Assembly (NCBI GenBank): GCA_024683955.1
Contig: JAIKXS010000007.1
Coordinates: forward strand, 1 to 45,568
Direction: 5' to 3'
DNA: 45,568 nt
From: Desulfovibrio sp.
GTDB taxonomy: Bacteria > Desulfobacterota > Desulfovibrionia > Desulfovibrionales > Desulfovibrionaceae
The position numbers were made by a program, and so were the translations under genes. Of this stretch, positions 15,746 to 24,496 are shown piece by piece; the first letter of the stretch is position 1, and each line of letters begins with the position of its first letter. The notes under the pieces were generated by a model, which did not search any database, was not told the DNA's origin, and was given only the letters and a program-made list of their open reading frames with translations.

Positions 15746-18496
15746 CCGCAATTATCGCAAATTATCCCCCCCATGGTTGATATCCCTGAAATCCGCATGA
15801 GCACCATGGGGCATCTGCTCTGGATTTGCTGGCAGGGCAATTTGCCGCAGGCTGTCAATCAAACCCTTGAAAATTATGGCGGCATGCAGATCTATCACCA
15901 CGAGGATCAGGGACAGTCTATCTGGTTTTTCTTTACGGAAGACGTCTTTCTTGTTCTTGCCCGGCTGATCATTTGGGGAAATTTTAACGAACTTTCAGTT
16001 TGCGTCGAGCTCTTTCCCGGCCGTCTTCAGATTGACCGGAAAGGAGAAATCAGTCTTCTTCTCGATGCGGCATTGCAGAACCAGGAAATTGTGGTTCCCG
16101 ATAAACTGGAAGTCTGGGTGCACCCAAAAAGCCGTGAAGGGCACGGTGTCCTTCCGGGCATTGAATTTGAGGAAAAGCGTGCCAGACAGGGCATGGCCGT
16201 TGTGAACTGGTATACGCCGGTTGTCGACCTTCGTATGCCGTTTTCTTCGACCCAAAGCTGGATAATGGTCCTTCATCCCCTTGGCAATCCCCTGGACCCT
16301 GGCTTTGCGGATGGCTGGTACGCCATGTTCAAGAATATTTCTGATCTTATGCAGCAGCATAAGATCAAATATATTGTTGAAAACAACTTCGTGGTCATCG
16401 CCCTTGAGAATCTCCTCATTCTCAGAAGTTTCATGCGTGACTACCTGAAACTTGTGCATGACATGGACTCTGTGGGTACAAGCTGGCCCTGCGTCAGTGC
16501 CGTGGTGGACAGGGGAAATCTGAACTTCAGCGCCGACGTGCCTCAGAAGGTGAATCTCCACTGGGGCAAACTTGTGGCAGGTTTCCCCTATATATCCTAC
16601 CGGAATGCCTATCTTCTTGGAAAAGGCTTTCTTGTTCGAGATCTTCATTTTTCGGGCGATCAGATGACCATGGACGAATGGTGCAATATCCAGATTGCCG
16701 AGGGGGATTCCCGCACTGAGGCCATTCCTGTCCTGATGGCGGGAAAGCTCACCGCTAGTGAGGATGGTGTTGCCGAATGCTTCTTCTGCGGTCTCTCCAC
16801 CCATCAGAGCTATGAATGTCCGACACTGTCGCTTACGCGGGAAGAGGAAGATCTGTGGACAAGAATGACCGGAGTCGACCTGCAGGCTATCAATAAGGCC
16901 TTCCAGAAAATAGAAAAGCTCATGGAGACCGAAGGGGCGGAAGGTCTTGCCGGTGTGGTGAAGGAGGACGACGACGCAGGCTTTCTCATGCGTGCCATTT
17001 TTGACATAACTAGGCAGTTTCAGCTGCGTTATGTCGAGCACTACTGGCTGTACCGAATGAAGGATCCGGAACCGGGCGAGAAGCCACTGCGACGGGACGA
17101 CAGCGTCGCCTGGGATATCTACGATATCCTTATGAAAAGCGGAAAGAAGGATTTTTATTCGCTGACAAAGCACGTGGAGCAGCTTCTTGATGAGCACTCA
17201 CGTGATGCACGCCTTCATACCATGGCAGGCTTTGTCATGATCGGCAGGGAGGATTATGTGCAAGCGGCCAGTTATTTTTCACGGGCCGCGGTGCTCACAT
17301 CTAATGTGCCCCTGCAGGCCTGGAACGAGTTGCTAGCTGCCCGGACCGAAGAGATTTCCGGCTCCTTTGCCAGTGCCATACAGCATTACAATCAGGTCGC
17401 CCATATAATGCCCGACAGCATAGAGTGCCGCTACAGGGCTCTGGTCTGCCGGGTCAAGATGGGTTTTGTCGAGCAGACTCTTGATGAGGTGCTGAGCCTG
17501 GTGAAGGAGCAGCCGTTAATTTTCAACCGTTTTCTCGTTGATCCGGGGCTTGAGCGCGGACGTCTTCAGATCCTGGGGGTGCTTTTTGATCTTTGGAATG
17601 AGGCGGAGAAAAACGCCGAGGCGGTGGGAGACGCTCTGATCAGGCTTCGTTCGACGTTCAAGGAATGGTTTGGACCGCGTCATCCCTTCTATCAGCGTTT
17701 TGAACCCTGGATCGCTTCCATGGAGCGTCTTTCCGAAATCAAAAATTATATCGCCTTTCTGCAGCTTGTTGAACGCAGACCCAAGCTCGAAGAGGAGCTG
17801 AATCAGCATATCGAACAGGAAATCGAAGATTTGCGGTCGCGCTACAAAGTCTACCTTAATGCCCTCCAGGTGGTCCGGGATGAGGCCTCATGGTTCCCCT
17901 TCCCTGCTGCCTTGAAGGATTTCAGCGCCGAGTTCAATGAGGCGGCGGGTATTTTGAACTGGGCCTACTCAAGTAACTTCAAGGATGTTGAGACTTTTCA
18001 CCATGCCGCCTCCGCCCTGACTCAGTTGGATAAGCTGCTTAGAAAATTGAAACGCCGTCTTAAATCCCTGCGTCTTGTGCGTGATTCAACGCTTTTTGGC
18101 ATGACCATGGGGAAAACCTTTCTTATCATTGAAATAATTGGGCTTCTTCTCTGCACCATTTTTCTCCTTGTGCTTTATTTCTTTGGAAGCGCCCTTCATC
18201 TGGATTGGTTAAAAGCGCTTATCGCCGCCAATAAGATTTCTTTTCTAGAGGTGACGCTTCTTGTGATTTCAACCATGGGCCTGGGGCTTGCCGCATTACG
18301 TACCACCGTTATTTTCGACAAAAGGCGTGACAAACTTGTAGAAAAAGCCAAAGGTATGAGAGAGCAGGAGCAGCAGGCACGCCTTAACAAGATCAAGGTT
18401 GAGCAACAGGAAAAAGCTGACGAATTGCGTAGACAACAGGAAGAGGAACGCAAGGCCGAACTGAAGCGTGAGCTCAGGGAACGGATGGAGGAGTAG
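15743..18496 (+). CDS. TPR-containing membrane protein with a CCHC zinc-knuckle motif, unknown function
   Basis: A 917-residue protein that I cannot assign to a named family. Residues about 10-340 are a soluble globular part. Residues 346-359 read CFFCGLSTHQSYEC, an exact C-x2-C-x4-H-x4-C zinc-knuckle spacing. Residues about 480-600 look like TPR helices (DARLHTMAGFVMIGREDYVQAA, FASAIQHYNQVAHIMPDS). A helical region, RPKLEEELNQHIEQEIEDL, follows. Two hydrophobic segments lie near 790-815 and 830-855. The last 60 residues are a highly charged coiled coil (EQEQQARLNKIKVEQQEKAD). It is thus probably anchored in the inner membrane by its C-terminal third. It heads three plus-strand genes of unknown function. 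The ATG at 15743 is the first in frame after the hairpin-bridged ribosome site. Confidence 0.8.
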   Translation: MPQLSQIIPPMVDIPEIRMSTMGHLLWICWQGNLPQAVNQTLENYGGMQIYHHEDQGQSIWFFFTEDVFLVLARLIIWGNFNELSVCVELFPGRLQIDRKGEISLLLDAALQNQEIVVPDKLEVWVHPKSREGHGVLPGIEFEEKRARQGMAVVNWYTPVVDLRMPFSSTQSWIMVLHPLGNPLDPGFADGWYAMFKNISDLMQQHKIKYIVENNFVVIALENLLILRSFMRDYLKLVHDMDSVGTSWPCVSAVVDRGNLNFSADVPQKVNLHWGKLVAGFPYISYRNAYLLGKGFLVRDLHFSGDQMTMDEWCNIQIAEGDSRTEAIPVLMAGKLTASEDGVAECFFCGLSTHQSYECPTLSLTREEEDLWTRMTGVDLQAINKAFQKIEKLMETEGAEGLAGVVKEDDDAGFLMRAIFDITRQFQLRYVEHYWLYRMKDPEPGEKPLRRDDSVAWDIYDILMKSGKKDFYSLTKHVEQLLDEHSRDARLHTMAGFVMIGREDYVQAASYFSRAAVLTSNVPLQAWNELLAARTEEISGSFASAIQHYNQVAHIMPDSIECRYRALVCRVKMGFVEQTLDEVLSLVKEQPLIFNRFLVDPGLERGRLQILGVLFDLWNEAEKNAEAVGDALIRLRSTFKEWFGPRHPFYQRFEPWIASMERLSEIKNYIAFLQLVERRPKLEEELNQHIEQEIEDLRSRYKVYLNALQVVRDEASWFPFPAALKDFSAEFNEAAGILNWAYSSNFKDVETFHHAASALTQLDKLLRKLKRRLKSLRLVRDSTLFGMTMGKTFLIIEIIGLLLCTIFLLVLYFFGSALHLDWLKALIAANKISFLEVTLLVISTMGLGLAALRTTVIFDKRRDKLVEKAKGMREQEQQARLNKIKVEQQEKADELRRQQEEERKAELKRELRERMEE

Positions 18497-19352
18497 CGGC
18501 CCGCTTTTCGTCGGGATGTCGCACACATATTTTTTGCGTCATCGTGGCGTGTGTCCTGGGGTGCGATGGAGGTGCCGTGTTGATCTTCGGCAGAGACAGA
18601 GAGAGCGTTAAATCGACCGCGTGCTGCGGCTGAAAATCTCCCTCAATGGGTCGTAAAGGACGAACCTGTTTACAGGCAACGGATCTTCCGTAAGTCGTTT
18701 TATAAATTTTTGTGAACTACAATTAGAAGGCTTCATCTAAGAATCCCTGCTCATTGATGTACCGAGGGGCTTGCAACTGTCTCTCTACAATTTTTTTTGT
18801 AAATAATGTTCCAGCCAGCATCTCCCTGCTTCATTATGGTGTCATGGGTATCGCATGACCATCCGCACAAAGCAGCTGAGACAGCAGTACTTCTGTTCTT
18901 CCCTGCCACATCATACAGGTGAATCTGCTTCTCTTTCGAACATGAGCCCTGACATCATGGAGGGCCTCTCGCGTGCTTGTTTCTCCTGCCCTGTCTTCAG
19001 AGCCTTCGAGCCGTAGCCGCCCGGGCCCGTACCCTGCCCCCCGTGTGTTCCCGGTCAGTTCGCGAAACCGTGTATCCTCCTCCGTCTTCTCTTCCCCATC
19101 TGCGTTATCCTTCTTCTTTTCTCTCCCTTCCCTGCCTGGTCCGCCTCTTGCCTTTTTTTTCTTTCATCTTATTTCTGTTCTGACATTTCCTTTGTCCCGG
19201 GCGTGCGCTTTTTTTTTGTTCCTGTCAGTGTGTTCTTTTCCTGCGTTCGCCGGATCATGCTGTCTTCTGGCGCTTTTTGCCAGCGCTTCTCTGTCAGAAG
19301 CCCTTTGTGCGAGGTGTCTTCTCAGCCCTCTATTTCGGAATAAGGAGTTGAA
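18497..19352. other. 850-base interval with a long polypyrimidine tract
   Basis: No convincing gene. Bases about 19065-19260 are strikingly C/T-rich on the plus strand. A 127-codon frame across this tract (18973-19356) has only Ser/Phe/Leu/Pro-rich translation and is rejected as coding. AAGGAG at its end serves the next gene. No known small RNA was recognised at 18500-18960. Confidence 0.45.
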
Positions 19353-21005
19353 ATGACGTCGTTAACGAGGAACATAGTGCGTCTCTTCAGTGCCCTTTGT
19401 ATCGCTATCGCCCTTCTTGTGCTCGGACAGATCGACAGCCTTGCCATGCAATGCACCGAAGCTCTCTTTCCAGGGGCAGGCGTTTGGGTTTTGCTGAGTC
19501 TGCTCGGTCTTGAGGCGTGTGCGGGGTACTGGCTCTACAGAGCCCTGTTTGGCCGCCCTTCAAAGCTTATGCTGCGCCTTGATGCAACGGAGGAGGAGCG
19601 GGCTGCCTTTGCAAGGGAACTCGAAAAAAGGCTGGCTGCAAACCGACATATTCAGAAAGCCGGCATATCCCCGGATCAGCCTGATTTCCTTGTGAAGGCC
19701 ATGGATCATCTTGACGGTCTTGCTGAAGCCGAGATCAGATCAAACGGCAAAAAGGTTTTCCTTGGCACAGCCCTCGCTCAGAACGGGCGCCTTGATGCCC
19801 TTATTGTCTTTTTCTCACTTTGCCGCATGGTTTGGAGAATATCCTCTCTATATAATCAGAAACCCACTGCGGATGAGATATGGAGTGTCTGTTCAACCGT
19901 TTCCCAGTCAACCTTTGTTGCCTTCTCTATTGACGCCCTTGATATTCCTCAGACCATCACCGAGACCATGAACGAACTTGTCCCTTCGGTGGCACCGGCC
20001 ATGGCCGCTTCATCGGTCCCGCTTGTTGGTTCAGCCGTCCATGTCTTCACCCATTCTCTCATCGAAGGTGCGGCTAACTGTCTTCTAGCTGTCAGGGCCG
20101 GTGTGATAACCCGCAGGGCCTACCGTTTTGCCATTGAGGGGGGTGAAGACGGCTTGCGCCGTTCATGCGCCAGAGAAACGGCTTCCATCATGATTGATCT
20201 TTCTCAGGAAACGGTGGGGTCGGTTGCGACAGCCCTGCGTAAGGAACTTCAGGAAATTTCCCTCGACAACGGGAAGAAGTTGGTTGCCCAGGCCGGAAAG
20301 CTTACGCGTTCCATAGGTTCGGGTGCTCTTCAGGCCGTGAACGGGGTGGCAAAAGTCTCTGAAAAGACCTTTGATTTTGCAAAAGACAGTGCCAAGACGG
20401 CGTTGACAACTGTGAAGGAAGGGGCTGAGCTAACGGCAAGCGGAGTGGTACGTGCCTCTGGAAAGACCCTTGAATGCGCGGTCAGCGGGGCACGGAGCGC
20501 GTTTACAACCGTTAAAAACGGCGCGGAAAGCGGAGCGAGTGACATCGCAAAGGCATCTAAGGAGGGCCTTTCCCATGCCGTTGAAGGCGCCGAAAAGGCC
20601 TTTTCAACTGTGAAGGAGGGGGCTCAGCAGGCCGTTTCTCTTGCAAAAAGGACACAGGAACAATTGAGTGTTATGGGTGAAGAGGCCGGAAAAGCCGTGG
20701 GCCGCGTGAAGGACAAAGCAGAAGAGGCTCTTATGAGGGGCCGGGAGCAGGCCAAAGAGCGCGTACGGCATGTATCGGAAGGTCTGGAAAGTGTGAAGAG
20801 CAAAACGTCGACCTTCGTGCAGGATAAGCGCGAAAAGATCGGGGGGCTTTTCACGAGTGCCAAAAAGGGACTGACAGGTCTTTTTGGTGCGAAGACGAAT
20901 AGTGCTGAGGAAGATAGTGTCGAAGAGAAGGTTGCCTGTGAGACACGTCCGCCTGTAAAGGAGGACGGTGCGGAAAAGGGGCAGCAGCCCGGCGGTCCGT
21001 TATAG
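19353..21005 (+). CDS. YcjF/DUF697-like membrane protein with LEA-like 33-residue repeats, unknown function
   Basis: 550 residues. Two membrane segments at the N-terminus (about 8-28 and 42-65) are followed by a cytoplasmic helical domain. A central part (about 145-270; DALIVFFSLCRMVWRISSLY, SVPLVGSAVHVFTH) recalls DUF697/YcjF proteins, though only loosely. From about residue 295 the chain is a long Ala/Lys/Glu/Ser amphipathic region. It contains three tandem 33-residue units starting at Ala343, Ala376 and Ala409, with TTVKEGAE-like signatures at 352, 385 and 418 in exact register. Since 33 is three times 11, this resembles 11-mer LEA or apolipoprotein-like helices that lie on membranes or protect proteins. 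AAGGAG sits 5 bases before the ATG. It is the second of three plus-strand unknown genes. Confidence 0.8.
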   Translation: MTSLTRNIVRLFSALCIAIALLVLGQIDSLAMQCTEALFPGAGVWVLLSLLGLEACAGYWLYRALFGRPSKLMLRLDATEEERAAFARELEKRLAANRHIQKAGISPDQPDFLVKAMDHLDGLAEAEIRSNGKKVFLGTALAQNGRLDALIVFFSLCRMVWRISSLYNQKPTADEIWSVCSTVSQSTFVAFSIDALDIPQTITETMNELVPSVAPAMAASSVPLVGSAVHVFTHSLIEGAANCLLAVRAGVITRRAYRFAIEGGEDGLRRSCARETASIMIDLSQETVGSVATALRKELQEISLDNGKKLVAQAGKLTRSIGSGALQAVNGVAKVSEKTFDFAKDSAKTALTTVKEGAELTASGVVRASGKTLECAVSGARSAFTTVKNGAESGASDIAKASKEGLSHAVEGAEKAFSTVKEGAQQAVSLAKRTQEQLSVMGEEAGKAVGRVKDKAEEALMRGREQAKERVRHVSEGLESVKSKTSTFVQDKREKIGGLFTSAKKGLTGLFGAKTNSAEEDSVEEKVACETRPPVKEDGAEKGQQPGGPL

Positions 21006-21063
21006 GCATGCCTTTGCCCATGTTTTTTCTGAGTTATTAAGCAGAGAGCGTTCATCAGCGCGG

Positions 21064-21069
21064 TATACT
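21064..21069 (+). promoter_or_regulatory. Possible -10 element (TATACT) of the 115-residue gene
   Basis: TATACT lies 16 bases before the ATG at 21086 and is followed at once by an AAAAAGGGGGGA ribosome site. It would give a leader of about 10 bases. No good -35 is visible, so an activator would be needed. Confidence 0.3.
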
Positions 21070-21085
21070 GAAAAAGGGGGGACCC

Positions 21086-21433
21086 ATGGCGGAGCTAAAA
21101 GATTTTTCCCTGAAGATGATTGATTGGAATATGTCACCTGAGCAGGCTGTAACCATGTACCTTGAGTGGGGTAATAATCATGGGGACAGGGACCATCCTC
21201 CTGTCAGAGGACAGGGTGATGAATCCCTCTATTTTGTCGTGGACAGCTGGCAGGATCCTCCGGTGATCCGTCTTGTGCGACGTACCATGGAGAAAGCAGA
21301 AGATCTGTTGACCATTCCTGTCCCAGAGAACCTTCTTCCCGCCTACCGCGAGGCGCACGGCACTTGGCGCGGTATTTCTGAACCAGTCGATGCCATTAAG
21401 GACTGGCTTAAGAAGGAACTTGACCAGGCCTAG
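21086..21433 (+). CDS. Small soluble protein, DVU0772-like, unknown function
   Basis: 115 residues, acidic and without signal or membrane segments. It begins AELKDFSLKMIDWNMSPEQAV and includes YFVVDSWQDPPVIRLVRR and a Trp-rich C-terminal half (GTWRGI, AIKDWLKKEL). It resembles the small family that I associate with DVU0772 of Desulfovibrio vulgaris, a structure-solved protein of unknown role; that naming is from memory and tentative. A GGGGGGA motif lies a few bases before the ATG. It closes the three-gene unknown cluster and is followed by a strong shared terminator. Confidence 0.75.
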   Translation: MAELKDFSLKMIDWNMSPEQAVTMYLEWGNNHGDRDHPPVRGQGDESLYFVVDSWQDPPVIRLVRRTMEKAEDLLTIPVPENLLPAYREAHGTWRGISEPVDAIKDWLKKELDQA

Positions 21434-21511
21434 TGAAATATTGTGTGACCGTTGAAATTCGAAAACGCGAAGCCGTGTGACAGCACCTCCGGTCCGCATG
21501 AAAGAACGTCA

Positions 21512-21546
21512 AAAAGTCCCCATCTCATGAAAAGATGGGGACTTTT
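21512..21546. terminator. Bidirectional terminator
   Basis: AAAAGTCCCCATCT (21512-21525) pairs perfectly with AGATGGGGACTTTT (21533-21546), a 14-bp stem with a 7-base loop flanked by A- and T-runs. It lies between the plus-strand small gene and the convergent ABC-transporter operon and should stop both. Confidence 0.9.
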
Positions 21547-21585
21547 GTATTGCTGGTCAGGTCTGGCGTCCTTTGCAGTAAAGGG

Positions 21586-22257
21586 TTACCGCGCGCTAAA
21601 ACCCGGAATATGTGCCTTCTTTTCAAGCCAGTGCAGGAGAATGGAGGCTACGGAAACCATGGCCAGGTAGTAGAGTCCGACGGTAAAGAAGACCTCCATG
21701 AAACGGAAGGTGTCCGAAGCCACGACTTTTCCTTCTCCCATAAGCTCCATACAGGTGACAAGATAGGCAAGAGAACTGTATTTGATAAGATAGATGATCT
21801 CGTTACCACATCCCGGGAGAGCTCTTCTTGCGGCCTGGGGAATGATGATCCAGAGAATGGTCTGAACATTTGTGAACCCCAGAGCCTTTGCCGCGAGGAT
21901 CTGACCTTTGCGTATGGATAGCAGGGCTCCCCGAACATATTCCGACTGATATGCCGAGGTGCAGATGATAAAGGAGAGGAGGGCCGCAAAGAAGGGATCA
22001 AAGTAAATGCCAATTTTAGGCAGGGCATAGTAGATGAAAAGAAGTTGAATCGCCAGAGGGACACCCCGGACAAGGGCTGTGAAGGCATCTCCCGCGCGTT
22101 TGACGAGGGGGGATCCAAAAGTTCTTGCACAGCCGAGAAGGATGCCGCAGAAAAAGCCGATGACGGAAGCCGGAATGATGAGGGCCAAAGATACCTGGAG
22201 CCCGCGGTTCAGGGCCGGAAGGAGATCTGCTTCAAGAAAGGCGACGTCAATGATCAT
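21586..22257 (-). CDS. Polar amino-acid ABC transporter permease (last gene)
   Basis: A 223-residue integral membrane subunit of the HisM/GlnP family. It has about five hydrophobic segments and the EAA-type coupling loop EYVRGALLSIRKGQILAAKALG followed by a conserved IIPQA. It forms the translocation pore with the other permease (22997-23680) and is driven by the ATPase encoded directly upstream. Its start overlaps the ATPase stop by 4 bases, so translation is probably coupled. The substrate is likely a polar or charged amino acid; it cannot be named from sequence. Confidence 0.9.
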   Translation of the reverse strand: MIIDVAFLEADLLPALNRGLQVSLALIIPASVIGFFCGILLGCARTFGSPLVKRAGDAFTALVRGVPLAIQLLFIYYALPKIGIYFDPFFAALLSFIICTSAYQSEYVRGALLSIRKGQILAAKALGFTNVQTILWIIIPQAARRALPGCGNEIIYLIKYSSLAYLVTCMELMGEGKVVASDTFRFMEVFFTVGLYYLAMVSVASILLHWLEKKAHIPGFSAR

Positions 22258-23000
22258 ACGGAGGCGAGAGATGTGTAAAATTGTTTTGTGCGACTTTGGA
22301 TTCCGTCGCCGAGAAGAGTTTCCGGATTTCCCTGTTCCAAAATACGCCCGTGTTCCATAAAGATGATTTCGCTTGCGATCTGGCGGATAAAATCCATCTG
22401 ATGGGTTGCCATAACCATGGTCATTCCACGCGAGGAGAGATCGCGGATAACCTGCAGGACCTCGCCGACAAGTTCGGGATCGAGGGCGGATGTCGGCTCA
22501 TCAAGGAGAAGAATGAGCGGATCCATGGCCAGGGCCCGGGCAAAGGCCACACGTTGTTTCTGTCCGCCCGAGAGCTGGGCGGGATAGAGGGTGGCCTGGT
22601 CGGTAAGATTGACCCGATCAAGTTCTGTTTCCGCTCTTTGCCTGGCGTTCTTTTCCGAGAGGCCTTTTACTTTCTTTAATGCTATTGACACGTTGTCAAT
22701 GGCAGTCAGGTGGTCAAAAAGTTTAAAGTCCTGAAAGATCATGCCTACTTTTGTGCGGTAGTCACAAAGAGCCCGTGGTTTTTTCATGTCCAACGGATGC
22801 CCTTCGAGGGTGATGCTTCCGGTGTCCGGGGTTTGAAGCAGATTCAGACATTGCAGAAAGGTGCTTTTGCCTGCTCCCGAGGGACCGATCAGAACCTTTA
22901 GTTCGCCTTTCTTTAGGGAGAGGGAGCAGTCGTCCAGAATGATCTTGTCTCCAACCCGAAGTCCGATATGCTCAGCGAGAAGAATCTGTTCGTCACTCAT
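22254..23000 (-). CDS. Polar amino-acid ABC transporter ATP-binding protein (GlnQ/HisP type)
   Basis: 248-residue cytoplasmic ATPase. Walker A GPSGAGKS is at 39-46, the Q-loop in KVGMIFQDFKLF, the ABC signature LSGGQKQRVAFARAL and Walker B LILLLDEPTSALDPE. The ATHQMDF switch histidine is present. It couples ATP hydrolysis to amino-acid import through the two flanking permeases. It overlaps both by 4 bases (ATGA), the usual sign of a tight operon. Confidence 0.93.
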   Translation of the reverse strand: MSDEQILLAEHIGLRVGDKIILDDCSLSLKKGELKVLIGPSGAGKSTFLQCLNLLQTPDTGSITLEGHPLDMKKPRALCDYRTKVGMIFQDFKLFDHLTAIDNVSIALKKVKGLSEKNARQRAETELDRVNLTDQATLYPAQLSGGQKQRVAFARALAMDPLILLLDEPTSALDPELVGEVLQVIRDLSSRGMTMVMATHQMDFIRQIASEIIFMEHGRILEQGNPETLLGDGIQSRTKQFYTSLASV

Positions 23001-23680
23001 AGGTTTTCCGTGCCGCCTGCTTCTGTGTAGCCGGGAATGTGCAGGCGTTTTTCAAGACGTTGGAGAAGGTGGACAACAAGAAGCGTCAAGATAAAGTAGA
23101 GGAGTCCTGCGCAGGCAAAGAGTGCCAGATGCTCATGGGTCCGTGCGGCGGCAAAGGATGTTTTTGCCATGATGTCCTGGGTGCCAAGCACAAAGCAGAT
23201 GGCCGAGTCTTTCAGAAGAATGGAGTACTCGTTGGACCACCCGGGGATGGAGAGACGGAGAGCCTGGGGGATGATGATGCACCGTATGCCTTGCCAGTCT
23301 CCCATGCCGAGGGCCCTGGCGGCAGCAAGCTGCCCCTGCTTCACGCTCTGGAGTGCTCCGCGAAAAATCTGGGACTGGTAGGCTGCACTTGTCAGGCCGA
23401 GGACGACGAGGCTTATTAGAAAGGGCTCAAGAGGAAGAGAAAGAGCCACGAAGAAGCCGTAGCCGAGAAAAAGGAGGACAAGAATGGGAAATCCCCGGAA
23501 AAACCAGACGTAGACGGCTACGATGACTTTTTGCCACGGTTTCCCGTAAACTTGCATGAGGGCCAGAGAAAAACCGAGAATCAGGCCGAGAAAGAGTGCC
23601 CCGAAGACAATGCCAAGGGTGACAACAGAGCCCGAAAGGATGGCCGGAAAAGCATCAAGAACAACGCGTAGGGAGTGCAT
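22997..23680 (-). CDS. Polar amino-acid ABC transporter permease (first permease)
   Basis: Inner-membrane permease of about 227 residues with multiple hydrophobic segments and the coupling loop FRGALQSVKQGQLAAARALG followed by IIPQALRLS. It pairs with the 21586-22257 permease. I chose the ATG at 23680 (MHSLRVVL). The frame is open to an ATG at 23713, but those 11 codons lie within a GC-rich hairpin at 23689-23711 and do not resemble the family. Neither start has a good ribosome site. Confidence 0.88.
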   Translation of the reverse strand: MHSLRVVLDAFPAILSGSVVTLGIVFGALFLGLILGFSLALMQVYGKPWQKVIVAVYVWFFRGFPILVLLFLGYGFFVALSLPLEPFLISLVVLGLTSAAYQSQIFRGALQSVKQGQLAAARALGMGDWQGIRCIIIPQALRLSIPGWSNEYSILLKDSAICFVLGTQDIMAKTSFAAARTHEHLALFACAGLLYFILTLLVVHLLQRLEKRLHIPGYTEAGGTENL

Positions 23681-23688
23681 AGAATATG

Positions 23689-23711
23689 GCGGGGCGAGAC
23701 AGTCGCCCCGC
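23689..23711 (-). other. Hairpin between binding-protein and permease genes
   Basis: GCGGGGCGA (23689-23697) pairs with TCGCCCCGC (23703-23711), a 9-bp GC-rich stem with a 5-base loop, no U-run. Placed just after the binding-protein gene, it may protect the upstream mRNA and lower permease expression, as hairpins in other binding-protein operons do. Confidence 0.6.
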
Positions 23712-23737
23712 ATGTAACTGTTACGTGTCAGGCCGTA

Positions 23738-24496
23738 TTACTTGCCCATGTATTTTTTCTTCAGTTCATTCCAGTAAGGATCCTTCACAAGCTTTTCAAA
23801 GCCCTGGTCAATCAGGGTGCGAAGTTCCTTGGCGTCCTTGCGCATGGCCACTCCGAAGTTGTCGGGATCGCCGTGGGTGCCGACCTTCTTGACAGCGCGT
23901 CCCTTGGAAATGGCATCGTCTGCGGGGAGTTCGTCCATAAAGGCCGCGTCTATCCTGCCGTTGACAAGGTCCTCAACGGCCAGGGGGGCAGAGTCGTAAT
24001 AGCGGAAGGTGAAGGGATAGCCTTTTGCCTGCTGCTCCTTTTTGAGGGCCGCTGCCTCAGACGTTCCGCGCTGTACACCAAGCTTGATCTTCTTTGAAAG
24101 AATATCCTTCGGGGTGAGGGAAGAGTCCTTCTTTGTTATAAAAACACGCCATACCTGCCAGTATGGATTTGAAAACTGTACGACTTTCTTTCGTTCGTTG
24201 GTGATGCTCATGCCGGAGCAGATCATGTCGATTTCACCAGCGTTCAGGGCCGGAATGATGCCGTCCCACGCCATTGGCTTGTGTGTGACCGTAAACCCCA
24301 TGGTTTTGGCAATCCAGTTCATGGCGTCCACGTCAAAGCCGGCTGGTTGCCCTGTCTTCTCGTCCACATACGCGAAGGGAGGATAGTTCGGATCAATACC
24401 GTTGACATAATTTTGGGCAACGCTGTTGCCGGGAAGGGCCAAAAGCATACATGCAAGGAAAAGAATCAGCTTTTTCATACACAATTTTGAGCACAA
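23738..24496 (-). CDS. Amino-acid ABC transporter periplasmic substrate-binding protein
   Basis: 252-residue binding protein of the bacterial extracellular solute-binding family 3 (HisJ/GlnH type). A signal peptide (KKLILFLACMLLALPG, cleavage near VAQ) precedes the mature part. The mature part has YPPFAYVDEKTGQPAGFDVDA, an M-x-W-D-G-I-I-P-ALNAGEIDMI block and KLGVQRGTSEA. It captures a polar amino acid in the periplasm and delivers it to the permeases. The start I prefer is TTG at 24496, with GGGAG 5-7 bases upstream. An ATG at 24478 begins the classic MKK signal but has no ribosome site near it. Confidence 0.9.
   Translation of the reverse strand: MCSKLCMKKLILFLACMLLALPGNSVAQNYVNGIDPNYPPFAYVDEKTGQPAGFDVDAMNWIAKTMGFTVTHKPMAWDGIIPALNAGEIDMICSGMSITNERKKVVQFSNPYWQVWRVFITKKDSSLTPKDILSKKIKLGVQRGTSEAAALKKEQQAKGYPFTFRYYDSAPLAVEDLVNGRIDAAFMDELPADDAISKGRAVKKVGTHGDPDNFGVAMRKDAKELRTLIDQGFEKLVKDPYWNELKKKYMGK

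Noticed and set aside
15995-17197. 400-codon minus-strand open frame opposite the TPR gene
   Set aside because: It lies wholly within the plus-strand TPR gene, whose protein has domains, a start site and sensible composition. The antisense translation shows no family features.
18973-19356. 127-codon plus-strand frame ending at the start of the YcjF-like gene
   Set aside because: Its translation simply reflects the polypyrimidine tract (Ser, Phe, Leu, Pro), with no ribosome site and no motif. The ATGA overlap with the next gene is probably chance.
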